From AV17 sp046262735 (GTDB lineage Bacteria > Verrucomicrobiota > Verrucomicrobiia > Chthoniobacterales > UBA10450): DNA of 32,235 bases. The stretch spans positions 1 to 32,235 of the forward strand of contig JBHEMD010000040.1 in the NCBI GenBank assembly GCA_046262735.1, given 5' to 3'. The notes beneath the pieces are model-generated. The model saw only the letters and a program-made list of their open reading frames with translations. It was not told the origin of the DNA and searched no databases. Below, one piece after another: positions 22,547-30,003 of this stretch. Numbering within the stretch: the first letter of the stretch is position 1; every line of letters begins with the position of its first letter. Both the position numbers and the translations under genes were made by a program.

Positions 22547-25122
22547 CAACGGCACACTCGCGAGTTCGCGCGGCGGCGAAGTTTCTCTTCGAGGGCGACA
22601 AGAAGTTCTTCGTTAAGGGCATTACCTACGGGCCCTTCAAGCCGGACGACGAGGGTCATTACCTTGGTCGTCCGGCGCAGGTAGATGTCAATCTTGCGAT
22701 GATGCGCGAGATCGGGCTGAATGTAATTCGGATTTATCACGCGCCACCGCGCTGGTTTCTCGATCGCTGCGCAGCGGCGGACATCCGTGTTTTCATCACG
22801 TTGCCGTGGGCGAAGCACATCGAATTTCTGGGCCAGCAGGCCGCGCGCAATGCCATTGTCGATGCGGTCCGGGACGCGGTCACCGAATATGCCGGTCACC
22901 CCGCGGTGTTCGGTTATCTCGTCGGCAACGAGATCTCCAGCACGATGGTGCGCTGGCTCGGTGTGCAGCGCGTCACCGAGTTTGTCGAAAAGCTGATCCG
23001 GATCGGGCGCTCGATCGACCCGGATGTTCTTTATTCCTACGCGACTTATCCGCCCACCGAATATCTGCTCCCGCAGAATGTCGATTTTTTCTGTTTCAAC
23101 GTTTACCTGCACAACCAGCGCGAGTTCGACGCGTATCTTTTGCGCCTGCAAAACCTGACGGAGGAACGGCCGCTCATACTCGGGGAATTCGGTATGGACA
23201 CGCTGCGCCATTCCGAAGACGAGCAATCGGAGATGCTCGGCTGGCACATTGAGAGCGTGGTGAAGTGTGGGCTCGCCGGCACGATCCTCTTCGCCTGGAC
23301 GGACGAATGGTTCACCGGCGAAAAGGAAGTGACCGACTGGGCGTTCGGCATCGTTACGCGTGAGCGCGCGCCGAAGAAATCGTTTTACATGCTGCGCGAC
23401 AAACTCGGCCGGGACGACGCCGCGCTGCCGCAACGGCCGTTGCCGAAGACGCCGTTTGTGTCGGTGATCGTTTGCTCCTACAACGGCGCAAAAACGCTCG
23501 CCGGCTGTCTCGATTCGTTAGGCAAACTCAAATACCCGCAATACGAGATCGTCCTCGTGGATGACGGCTCGACCGACGACACCGCTTACATCGCTGCGCA
23601 GTTCCCAAATGTCCGTTATATCCACCAAAGCAATCACGGCCTCAGTCACGCGCGTAACACTGGCGCGGCCGCGGCCAAAGGCGAAGTGCTCGTCTACACC
23701 GATTCCGACTGCATGGCCGATGTGGACTGGCTCTATTATCTCATCGGCACACTGCAGAGCGGCAATTACGCCGGAGTCGGCGGACCGAATGTCAGCCCGC
23801 CTGCGCAAAACTGGGTGCAAGCGTGCGTCGCCGGCGCGCCCGGCGGGCCCAGTCATGTCCTGCTCACCGACACGATCGCCGAGCACATTCCGGGCTGTAA
23901 CATGGCTTTTTACCGTTGGGCGTTCGATCAGGTCGGCGGATTCGATGTGGAATATCACAAGGCCGGCGACGACGTTGATTTCTGCTGGCGCCTCCAACAG
24001 GCGGGCGGCGTCATCGCGTTCAGCCCCACTGCCATCGTCTGGCATCATCGCCGGTTCACCCTGCGCGCGTTCTTCAAACAACAGGACGGTTACGGCGAGG
24101 CGGAATCGCTGCTTCGGTTCAAGCACCTGATTTTTTTCGGGCCGACCGGCACGGCGAAATGGCGCGGCCAGATTTACGGTGCGCCGCGATTCAGCTGGTT
24201 CCTCAACCGGCCGATCGTTTACCACGGCGTGTTCGGCGAAGGGTTTTTCCAGTCGATCTATCCGGCCGCGCAATCGGAGATCGCGATTTATCTCGGCAGC
24301 ATCGAATGGTTCGCGCTGACGGTGTTTCTTTTCGGACTTGGCATATTCCTGCCGGCGTTGCGGATTGTGCCCTATCTGATGTTCGGCGGTACGCTGGCGG
24401 TGGCGCTTTCCTATATGCTGCGGGCGCGCATCGAGCCGCGGCTCGACACCGTGCACGCGCGATTGCTAGTCATGTGCCTCGCCTTTGTGCAACCGCTCGT
24501 GCGCGGCTGGTCGCGCTACTTCACGTGGTTGCGCTTCAAACGCACGCCGCGCAGTGTGATCGCGCGCCACGAATATCTGCCCGCCAGCGGTCGACCCGCC
24601 GGCACATTGAGTCGCCGCATGTTTTGGAACAAGGAGGGGCGCGACCGGCATTATCTGCTCGGCGCGATCTTCGATTTGCTCGAGGAAGAAGGCTGGCGCT
24701 ACTCGGTAGACAGCGGCTGGAACGAGTGGGACATCCAGATCTACGGCAACTTCTGGTGGAGCATAGCGCTCCAAACCGTGACCGAATATCACGCCGACGC
24801 GCAATGTCTCACCCGCGTCCGGCTGCGGAGTCGCTTCGTCACCACCACTGTGATCCTTAATCTCGTTGCCCTCACCCTGCTGATCTACCGGCAGCTCACC
24901 ATTTCACATCTCGATCTTTGGTCGATCGTTGCCTACACGATCTTCGTCCTCTTTCTCGCGACGCGTGCGCGCGCGCTCAAATCCCGCGTTGCTGAGCTGG
25001 TCGATCTTGCTGCGCATCGCGCCGGCTTGCAGCGCGTCCTGCGCCGACGCCCCGCCGAACCCGAAGTAACAACTCCGCAAGTCGAAGCGCCGATCACCGC
25101 CGATCCCGCAGCGCGCGTGTAA
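22540..25122 (+). CDS. Glycoside hydrolase-glycosyltransferase family 2 membrane fusion
   Basis: This 860-residue protein (from ATG 22540) has two enzyme-like halves. Residues about 15-290 resemble a clan-A TIM-barrel glycoside hydrolase of GH2/GH5 type: GITYGPF near the start, acid/base Glu131 in YLVGNEIS and nucleophile Glu216 in LILGEFGMD. Residues about 305-530 are a GT2 glycosyltransferase: VSVIVCSYNG, LVDDGSTDD (about 339-347), DSD metal site at 388-390 and GDDVDF near 476-481. Membrane helices follow near 589-628 and 767-807. No signal peptide precedes the hydrolase. Such a protein could make and trim an exported glycan. A GTG at 22513 would add nine residues; both candidate starts lie in a dispersed repeat. 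Substrate is unknown. Confidence 0.9.
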   Translation: MTTTAHSRVRAAAKFLFEGDKKFFVKGITYGPFKPDDEGHYLGRPAQVDVNLAMMREIGLNVIRIYHAPPRWFLDRCAAADIRVFITLPWAKHIEFLGQQAARNAIVDAVRDAVTEYAGHPAVFGYLVGNEISSTMVRWLGVQRVTEFVEKLIRIGRSIDPDVLYSYATYPPTEYLLPQNVDFFCFNVYLHNQREFDAYLLRLQNLTEERPLILGEFGMDTLRHSEDEQSEMLGWHIESVVKCGLAGTILFAWTDEWFTGEKEVTDWAFGIVTRERAPKKSFYMLRDKLGRDDAALPQRPLPKTPFVSVIVCSYNGAKTLAGCLDSLGKLKYPQYEIVLVDDGSTDDTAYIAAQFPNVRYIHQSNHGLSHARNTGAAAAKGEVLVYTDSDCMADVDWLYYLIGTLQSGNYAGVGGPNVSPPAQNWVQACVAGAPGGPSHVLLTDTIAEHIPGCNMAFYRWAFDQVGGFDVEYHKAGDDVDFCWRLQQAGGVIAFSPTAIVWHHRRFTLRAFFKQQDGYGEAESLLRFKHLIFFGPTGTAKWRGQIYGAPRFSWFLNRPIVYHGVFGEGFFQSIYPAAQSEIAIYLGSIEWFALTVFLFGLGIFLPALRIVPYLMFGGTLAVALSYMLRARIEPRLDTVHARLLVMCLAFVQPLVRGWSRYFTWLRFKRTPRSVIARHEYLPASGRPAGTLSRRMFWNKEGRDRHYLLGAIFDLLEEEGWRYSVDSGWNEWDIQIYGNFWWSIALQTVTEYHADAQCLTRVRLRSRFVTTTVILNLVALTLLIYRQLTISHLDLWSIVAYTIFVLFLATRARALKSRVAELVDLAAHRAGLQRVLRRRPAEPEVTTPQVEAPITADPAARV

Positions 25123-25128
25123 GGGGTC

Positions 25129-25188
25129 TGTAGCGGCGGTCTATGACCGTCGGACGAATTAATGCGGCGCTCATAGAGCGCCGCTACA
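25129..25188. repeat. REP-like pair with GTAG feet, overlapping the end of rluD
   Basis: The element runs TGTAG, hairpin CGGCGGTC-TAT-GACCGTCG (one G-T pair), spacer GACGAATTAAT, hairpin GCGGCGCTC-ATA-GAGCGCCGC, CTACA. Inverted GTAG feet bracket two hairpins, as at 4931-4978. It fills the gap between two convergent genes and its right foot holds the TAG stop of rluD (25184-25186). It could terminate transcription from both sides. Confidence 0.75.
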
Positions 25189-26110
25189 GAAGCGTCTCAA
25201 TCGCCTTGGCGAAATCTTCAGGCAGCGGCGCTTCAAACTGTTTCCATTGTTTGCTTCGCGGATGTTCGAAGCCAAGCTTCCACGCGTGCAACATTTGGCG
25301 GGGAAAATCTTTAGCTGATTCGGGCGCGTAAATTTTGTCGCCGAGGACCGGGTGGCCAAGATGATGAAGATGTACGCGAATTTGGTGGGTGCGACCGCTG
25401 TGAAGACGGCACTCGATCAAACTGCACTTCTCACTCGAGCGCACGACGCGATAGTCGGTCCGGGCGAGCCGCCCGCGCGTTGAAGAAACGCTCATTCGTT
25501 GGCGATGGATCGGGTGGCGGCCAATCTTTTCTTCGATGACACCGGTGGGTCGCCGCAATTTTCCGGCGGCAAGCGCGAGGTAAATTTTCTCGACGGTGCG
25601 GGCGGCGAACTGCCGCGATAACGACCGATGCGCCTCATCGTTTTTGGCGACGACAAGGCAGCCGCTGGTTTCTTTGTCGAGCCGATGCACAATTCCGGGC
25701 CGTTCTTTTCCGCCGATGCCGGAGAGGGTGGAACAATGATGCAGCAGCGCGTTGACCAGCGTGTGTTCCTTGTGACCCGCGCCGGGGTGGACGACCAACC
25801 CGGCCGGCTTGTTGATGACGAGGAGCTCGTCGTCCTCGAAAAGAATCTCGAGCGGAATCGCTTCCGGCAGATTGTCGATCTTCTCCGGCGCCGGTTCCGT
25901 CAGCTCGATCTTGTCGCCGGCGTGGACAAGAGTCCGTGGGCGCGCCGGAGCGCGATTCACGCGGACTAATCCAGTCCGGATCAGCTGTTGCAGTCGTGCC
26001 CGCGAAAATTGGCTCAATTGGCTGGCCAGGAAGCGGTCGAGCCGGGTGCGCGCGGCCGAGTCAGGAACGGTCAGCTCAATAGTGGTGAGCGCGTCGCGCT
26101 GGTTGTTCAA
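25184..26110 (-). CDS. rluD: 23S rRNA pseudouridine synthase, RluD type
   Basis: This 308-residue protein has an N-terminal S4 RNA-binding domain (about residues 22-72, RLDRFLASQLSQFSRARLQQ). A RluA-family catalytic domain follows, with the signature GIVHRLDKETSG and catalytic Asp145. Further family motifs are LLVINKPAGLVVHPG (about 96-110) and GRTHQIRVHL. The S4 domain and length fit RluD, which modifies helix 69 of 23S rRNA during 50S maturation; RluC or another paralogue remains possible. The TAG stop falls in a REP-like element. It is divergent from the kinase gene, with 47 bases between the starts. Confidence 0.93.
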   Translation of the reverse strand: MNNQRDALTTIELTVPDSAARTRLDRFLASQLSQFSRARLQQLIRTGLVRVNRAPARPRTLVHAGDKIELTEPAPEKIDNLPEAIPLEILFEDDELLVINKPAGLVVHPGAGHKEHTLVNALLHHCSTLSGIGGKERPGIVHRLDKETSGCLVVAKNDEAHRSLSRQFAARTVEKIYLALAAGKLRRPTGVIEEKIGRHPIHRQRMSVSSTRGRLARTDYRVVRSSEKCSLIECRLHSGRTHQIRVHLHHLGHPVLGDKIYAPESAKDFPRQMLHAWKLGFEHPRSKQWKQFEAPLPEDFAKAIETLL

Positions 26111-26144
26111 TGGGCGGCTCCTTCCCTTCGCGAAGCGCGAGTGC

Positions 26145-26150
26145 TACAAT
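26145..26150 (+). promoter_or_regulatory. Possible -10 box for the kinase gene, suggesting a leaderless transcript
   Basis: TACAAT lies seven bases before the kinase ATG at 26158, so transcription would begin at or next to the start codon. No good -35 box is seen at the matching distance (TTCCCT at 26122). Sequence match only. Confidence 0.3.
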
Positions 26151-26157
26151 CCGGGCC

Positions 26158-27882
26158 ATGCCGAGGGTGAAACGAGGGACGCTCAAGCAGAAATGTCCTG
26201 GCTGTGGCGCATCGGTGGATACAGCCAGCGCCCTGCCACTTGCCCCGGTGCCGTGCCCGAAGTGCGGGAAAAACGTGCGTGCTGAACGCAGCTTCGATCA
26301 TTTCGTTCTGCTCGAGACCCTTGGCCTGGGCGGCATGGGCGCGGTTTACAAGGCGCGCGACACAGTTCGCGGCCGCCTCGTTGCGCTCAAGTTGTTGCGG
26401 CCAGACCTCGATGGCGGCAATCACGCCGCCCAATTGCAGGAGGAAGCGCGGCTCGCCGCTGCGATCAATCACCCGAACGTGGTGCGCGTGTTTTCGTCCG
26501 GGACTGATCATGGGCAATTCTATGTTGTGATGGAATTGGTTGATGGCGGTAGCCTCGATGAGCTGATCGAACGCGAAAAATCTTTGCCGGAAGAGCGGGT
26601 GCTGCAAACTGGCATTCAGGTGGCGAGAGGATTACAGGCGGCGCACGCCAAAGGTCTTATTCACAGCGACGTCAAACCCGCCAACATTCTTTTTGCCGAG
26701 GAGCAGACGGCAAAGATAAGCGACTTTGGACTCGCGGCGATCGCGGCCCAAGATCCCCAGACACGCTGCCAGATTTGGGGCACGCCATACTACGTCGCTC
26801 CGGAACGCCTCAACAGTCAGCCTGAGGACCTGCGCAGCGACATCTACAGCCTCGGCGCAACGCTCTTTCATGCGCTTGCGGGCCAGCCGCCGATTCAGGC
26901 AGAGACGAATTCCGCCGCCCAACTGCGCAAACTCAAGTATCAGCCGCTGGATTTGCACGCAGCCATGCCCGGTATCACCGAAGAAACGGCGCGAGCCTTT
27001 CAACGGATGCTCGCGCCGGAGCCGGCCCAACGTTTCTCTTCCTACGACGAGCTCGTCACCGAATTGGAATCAGCCAAACGCGCCATCAAACGCTTGCAGA
27101 AAGCAGAAGTGGAACGCGCGCTAAAGGATCTAAAAACGGTCGAGCGCGCGGCGCACCCATGGCTGCGCCGAATCGCTTTGGCGGCGGCTCTGTTCATGGT
27201 CGCGCTGCTTGCCGCCGTTGCCACTCTGTTTGTTGTCGGTAAACCCGGCATGATCGATGGACTGCGCGACCGGATCGCTGGCCTGACAAAACAGTTCGCG
27301 CCGCGCCCATCGGCAACAATTCCTGCGACCGACGCGATTGCGCGGAGCAACGCTCGTGGACCCGCACCGTCGTGGGACGTCGCGCTCGCCCAATACAAAG
27401 AGCGGCTAACGCGCTACGACTTTCTCGCCGCCGCCGCGGTCATTGCGAACGCTTCGTCGCAGGATCGATCGTTGCAGATCGAGTTGGGAAAAAAAGCGCA
27501 GTGGCTGGCCCAGTGGAAGAACAATTTGATTACAGATCTTAACCGGAAGCAATTTTCGGGAGAAATCACCGACCTCGATCGGGTCCAATATAACGGCATC
27601 GTCAGCGCAACTGCGGACCGGCTGATGTTAAAAACCCATTACGGAATCGTCGGCTTACCGTGGCCCAAGCTGCCGTCGCAGAAATTACTCGCCGTCTCAG
27701 CTTCCTTCATTTGGCCTGATAATTCCGAAGCCGCCGATCGACAATGGCTTTGTGCTGTTTTTGCGAGCGCAACCGGTCAGTTCGATGCCGCGAGGCAATT
27801 CGCCGAAGCCGCTGCAAAAACCAAACCCGAATATCGCCAGGAAATTCCGCTCGTTCTCCCACCCACCTCTGCCTCGCGATAA
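26158..27882 (+). CDS. Membrane Ser/Thr protein kinase with N-terminal zinc ribbon
   Basis: From ATG 26158 the product has 574 residues. A zinc ribbon comes first: CPGC at 13-16 and CPKC at 33-36. The kinase domain follows with glycine loop GLGGMGAVYKAR, Lys78 in VALKLL, Glu96, catalytic Asp171 in HSDVKPANIL, and DFG with Asp189. The usual Arg before the catalytic Asp is Ser (HSD instead of HRD), so activation-loop control may differ. The PEN2-type (Hanks) kinase domain ends near 300. A juxtamembrane helix leads to one membrane segment (about 339-361) and a C-terminal domain of about 200 residues that I do not recognise, presumably outside the membrane. An exported thioredoxin-like protein is encoded downstream on the same strand, 104 bases away. 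Confidence 0.9.
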   Translation: MPRVKRGTLKQKCPGCGASVDTASALPLAPVPCPKCGKNVRAERSFDHFVLLETLGLGGMGAVYKARDTVRGRLVALKLLRPDLDGGNHAAQLQEEARLAAAINHPNVVRVFSSGTDHGQFYVVMELVDGGSLDELIEREKSLPEERVLQTGIQVARGLQAAHAKGLIHSDVKPANILFAEEQTAKISDFGLAAIAAQDPQTRCQIWGTPYYVAPERLNSQPEDLRSDIYSLGATLFHALAGQPPIQAETNSAAQLRKLKYQPLDLHAAMPGITEETARAFQRMLAPEPAQRFSSYDELVTELESAKRAIKRLQKAEVERALKDLKTVERAAHPWLRRIALAAALFMVALLAAVATLFVVGKPGMIDGLRDRIAGLTKQFAPRPSATIPATDAIARSNARGPAPSWDVALAQYKERLTRYDFLAAAAVIANASSQDRSLQIELGKKAQWLAQWKNNLITDLNRKQFSGEITDLDRVQYNGIVSATADRLMLKTHYGIVGLPWPKLPSQKLLAVSASFIWPDNSEAADRQWLCAVFASATGQFDAARQFAEAAAKTKPEYRQEIPLVLPPTSASR

Positions 27883-27886
27883 TTTC

Positions 27887-27908
27887 TGTAGCAACCGGCT
27901 CGGTTGCT
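27887..27908. repeat. Single REP-like hairpin with GTAG foot
   Basis: TGTAG is followed directly by GCAACCG-GCT-CGGTTGC, a perfect seven-base-pair hairpin, five bases after the kinase stop codon. It has the same CTGTAG approach as the elements at the ends of der and rluD. Three copies of ACTTCTC follow at about 27917-27937. Confidence 0.6.
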
Positions 27909-27986
27909 CGCATGCGACTTCTCACTTCTCACTTCTCATCGATCAGTGATCACCCGTTTGGCGCGTCTTCTGCTCATTAAGAGCCG

Positions 27987-28886
27987 ATGCGGCGCGGGTT
28001 GGCGTGGGCCTCGGTTTTTGTGCTTGCTGGACTCGGCGTGCACGCCGCCCACCCACCGCTGACCACAAAGGACATCGCCTTAATGTTGCGCGCCGGGTAT
28101 TCCAGCGGCGCGGTGATGAGAGAATTGGCCGCGCATCGTTTTGCCGACACGCTCGATCAACCGAAAGAAAGCACGCTCGTCCAGGTGGGCGCAGCGCCTG
28201 AGCTGCTCGCCGCATTAAAAGCCGGGACCTATGCGCTTCCGCCCGAACAGGCAAACGCCGCCAAAGAACAACTTGCCGCCGAAGCCAAACGCCGCGCTGC
28301 GCAAGTCGAAGAAGCGCGCAAATTCGACACGTTGTATCAAGCTCAGCTCGCCCAGCAGCGCACCGCCTCTGCCGCGCGTTTGCCGCTCGCGACCGGTCAT
28401 TTTATTCAACCATTGATTAAAGGCGACCTCGGCCAGTGGCGCAACGGAACTCTCTCGAAGTACGATGACGAACCACTCGAAAAGAAAAAGCTGATTGCGC
28501 TGTATTTTTCAGCGCATTGGTGCGGCCCCTGCCGCAAATTCACCCCGCAGTTGGTCGAATATTACAATCGCGTGGCGCCGCAACATCCCGAGTTCGAGCT
28601 CATCCTGGTCAGTGAGGATCGCAACCAATTCGGTTTCGAGACCTACTTCCGCGAAACAAATATGCCCTGGCCGGCGATCGATTATCAAAAGCTCGCCGGC
28701 AAAGATGCAATTCGGAAATACGCCGGCTCGGGCATTCCCTGCCTGGTGGTTGTCGATCCAACCGGCAAAGTCGTGTCTGATAGTTTTGCCGGAAAAGAAT
28801 ACCTCGGCCCGGCCAAAGTCCTCGGCGATCTCGATGCAATCTTTGCGGGCGGTCCGGCCGCCGCTCAACTCGCAGCGCGGCACTAG
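27987..28886 (+). CDS. Exported thioredoxin-like protein (nucleoredoxin/tryparedoxin type)
   Basis: This 299-residue protein has a signal peptide (about residues 1-20, ending GVHA). Next come an unfamiliar helical region (25-80) and a charged, coiled-coil-like helix (about 86-125). The thioredoxin fold starts near 140: ALYFSAHWCGPCRKFTPQL with the redox pair C179 and C182, the cis-Pro P251 in GIPCLVVVDPTGKV, and a substrate-side segment MPWPAIDY. The motif set matches tryparedoxin/nucleoredoxin-like proteins rather than DsbA. It probably acts as a periplasmic disulfide reductase or oxidase. The N-terminal 120 residues have no assigned role. Confidence 0.9.
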   Translation: MRRGLAWASVFVLAGLGVHAAHPPLTTKDIALMLRAGYSSGAVMRELAAHRFADTLDQPKESTLVQVGAAPELLAALKAGTYALPPEQANAAKEQLAAEAKRRAAQVEEARKFDTLYQAQLAQQRTASAARLPLATGHFIQPLIKGDLGQWRNGTLSKYDDEPLEKKKLIALYFSAHWCGPCRKFTPQLVEYYNRVAPQHPEFELILVSEDRNQFGFETYFRETNMPWPAIDYQKLAGKDAIRKYAGSGIPCLVVVDPTGKVVSDSFAGKEYLGPAKVLGDLDAIFAGGPAAAQLAARH

Positions 28887-28926
28887 GGTCGCGCTTTGAC
28901 GGAACCGCCGCCGTCTCGAAAGTTTT

Positions 28927-29823
28927 TTACAGCCCGATCGGGTGCCAGGCGGTTTTCATTTCGACGGTGTCGAGGATCCAATAGGGATTCTCAGCTTCGC
29001 GACCGCGCCACTGCCCCGGCGCGAGGTGACGAGGAACGTACCGTTTCATGTTTAGTTCGCCGCCTTGGTGCAATTGCCGGCCGAGGTTTTCATCGCCGCT
29101 CGCGTCTACAATCGCGTTCACGTCCATGTGGCTGGCGATGTGTGGCCCGAGCTCGGCGCGCTCGCCCGCGAGCACGTTGACCACCCCGCCGGGCAGGTCG
29201 CTCGTCGCGATAATTTCCGAGAACGTGAGCGCGGGCAGCGGTTTTGTCCTCGAGGCGAGAACAACTGCGCAGTTGCCGCTTAAGATCACGGGCGCAATCA
29301 GCGAGACGAAACCAAGCAACGGTGGTTCATCGGGGCAAACAATTGCGACCACGCCGGTGGGCTCGGGAGTGGTGAAATTAAAATGCGAACTGGCTACCGG
29401 ATTCACGGTGCCGAAGATCTGGCCGAACTTGTCCGTCCACCCTGCGTAGTGAACGAGGCGGTCGATCGCTTGCGTGGTTTCGGAGGACGATGTCGATCTC
29501 GCACCATTTTTCGACCGCGCCAGTTCCTTTTGTAATTCGCTGCGGCGCATCTCCAGCATCTCGGCTGCCCGATACAAAATCTGCCCGCGCAGATACGCGC
29601 TTTGTTTCGACCAATTCGCAAACGCCGCGCGCGCCGCGACGACGGCATCGCGGAAATCCTTCCTCGAGGCGCGGCAAAAATTCGCCAGCACCGCGCCGTT
29701 TCCGCCGCGCGCGGGAAGGACCCGCCCGTTCTCGCCCCGCACAAATTTTCCACCGATGAAAAGTTTGTAGGTCTTTTGAACCGCGAGACGGGATTGTTTC
29801 GGCACGAATTGAGGATTGCCCAA
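28927..29823 (-). CDS. Truncated aldehyde dehydrogenase-like protein lacking the catalytic half
   Basis: This 298-residue protein resembles the N-terminal, NAD-binding half of aldehyde dehydrogenases: YKLFIGGKFVRGENGR, AFANWSKQSAYLRGQILYRA, PTGVVAIVCPDEPPLLG and LPGGVVNVLAGERAELGPH. After about residue 240 it departs from the family and ends in a basic tail finishing MKTAWHPIGL. The region holding the catalytic Cys (about residue 300 in full-length enzymes of 480 or more) is absent, and none of its own cysteines is at that place. The clean ending and lack of remnant downstream argue for a stable short form rather than fresh damage. It may act as a partner subunit of a full-length dehydrogenase, none of which is in the window. 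Confidence 0.8.
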   Translation of the reverse strand: MGNPQFVPKQSRLAVQKTYKLFIGGKFVRGENGRVLPARGGNGAVLANFCRASRKDFRDAVVAARAAFANWSKQSAYLRGQILYRAAEMLEMRRSELQKELARSKNGARSTSSSETTQAIDRLVHYAGWTDKFGQIFGTVNPVASSHFNFTTPEPTGVVAIVCPDEPPLLGFVSLIAPVILSGNCAVVLASRTKPLPALTFSEIIATSDLPGGVVNVLAGERAELGPHIASHMDVNAIVDASGDENLGRQLHQGGELNMKRYVPRHLAPGQWRGREAENPYWILDTVEMKTAWHPIGL

Positions 29824-29873
29824 TCAGAGTAAAAAGAAAATGCTAAACCCAGTAGTATGTTCATCTGGCTGAG

Positions 29874-29971
29874 CTAAGCGGCGGAGCACCGCCGCACTTC
29901 AAGACGCACGCGAATGATCCGCGGGATTTGACGACTACGTTTTGGAGTGCGCCAGTGCGCTGGCGCTTTTC
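29874..29971. repeat. Inverted pair of TTTTGGAGTGCG-type REP-like elements
   Basis: The left copy (29874-29904) is in reverse orientation with hairpin GCGGCGG-AGCA-CCGCCGC. The right copy (29940-29971) is forward with TTTTGGAGT, hairpin GCGCCAG-TGCG-CTGGCGC and TTTTC. Same family as 18090-18170, but with the arms facing outward. The pair lies between two divergent genes, the ALDH-like gene and fcl, and so probably within their promoter region. Confidence 0.78.
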
Positions 29972-30003
29972 ATTGCGCAAACGGTATCGATCGACTTCGC
30001 AAC

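Noticed and set aside
22450..24456. Two long minus-strand open frames opposite the hydrolase-glycosyltransferase gene
   Set aside because: Both are antisense to conserved catalytic motifs and contain no domain.
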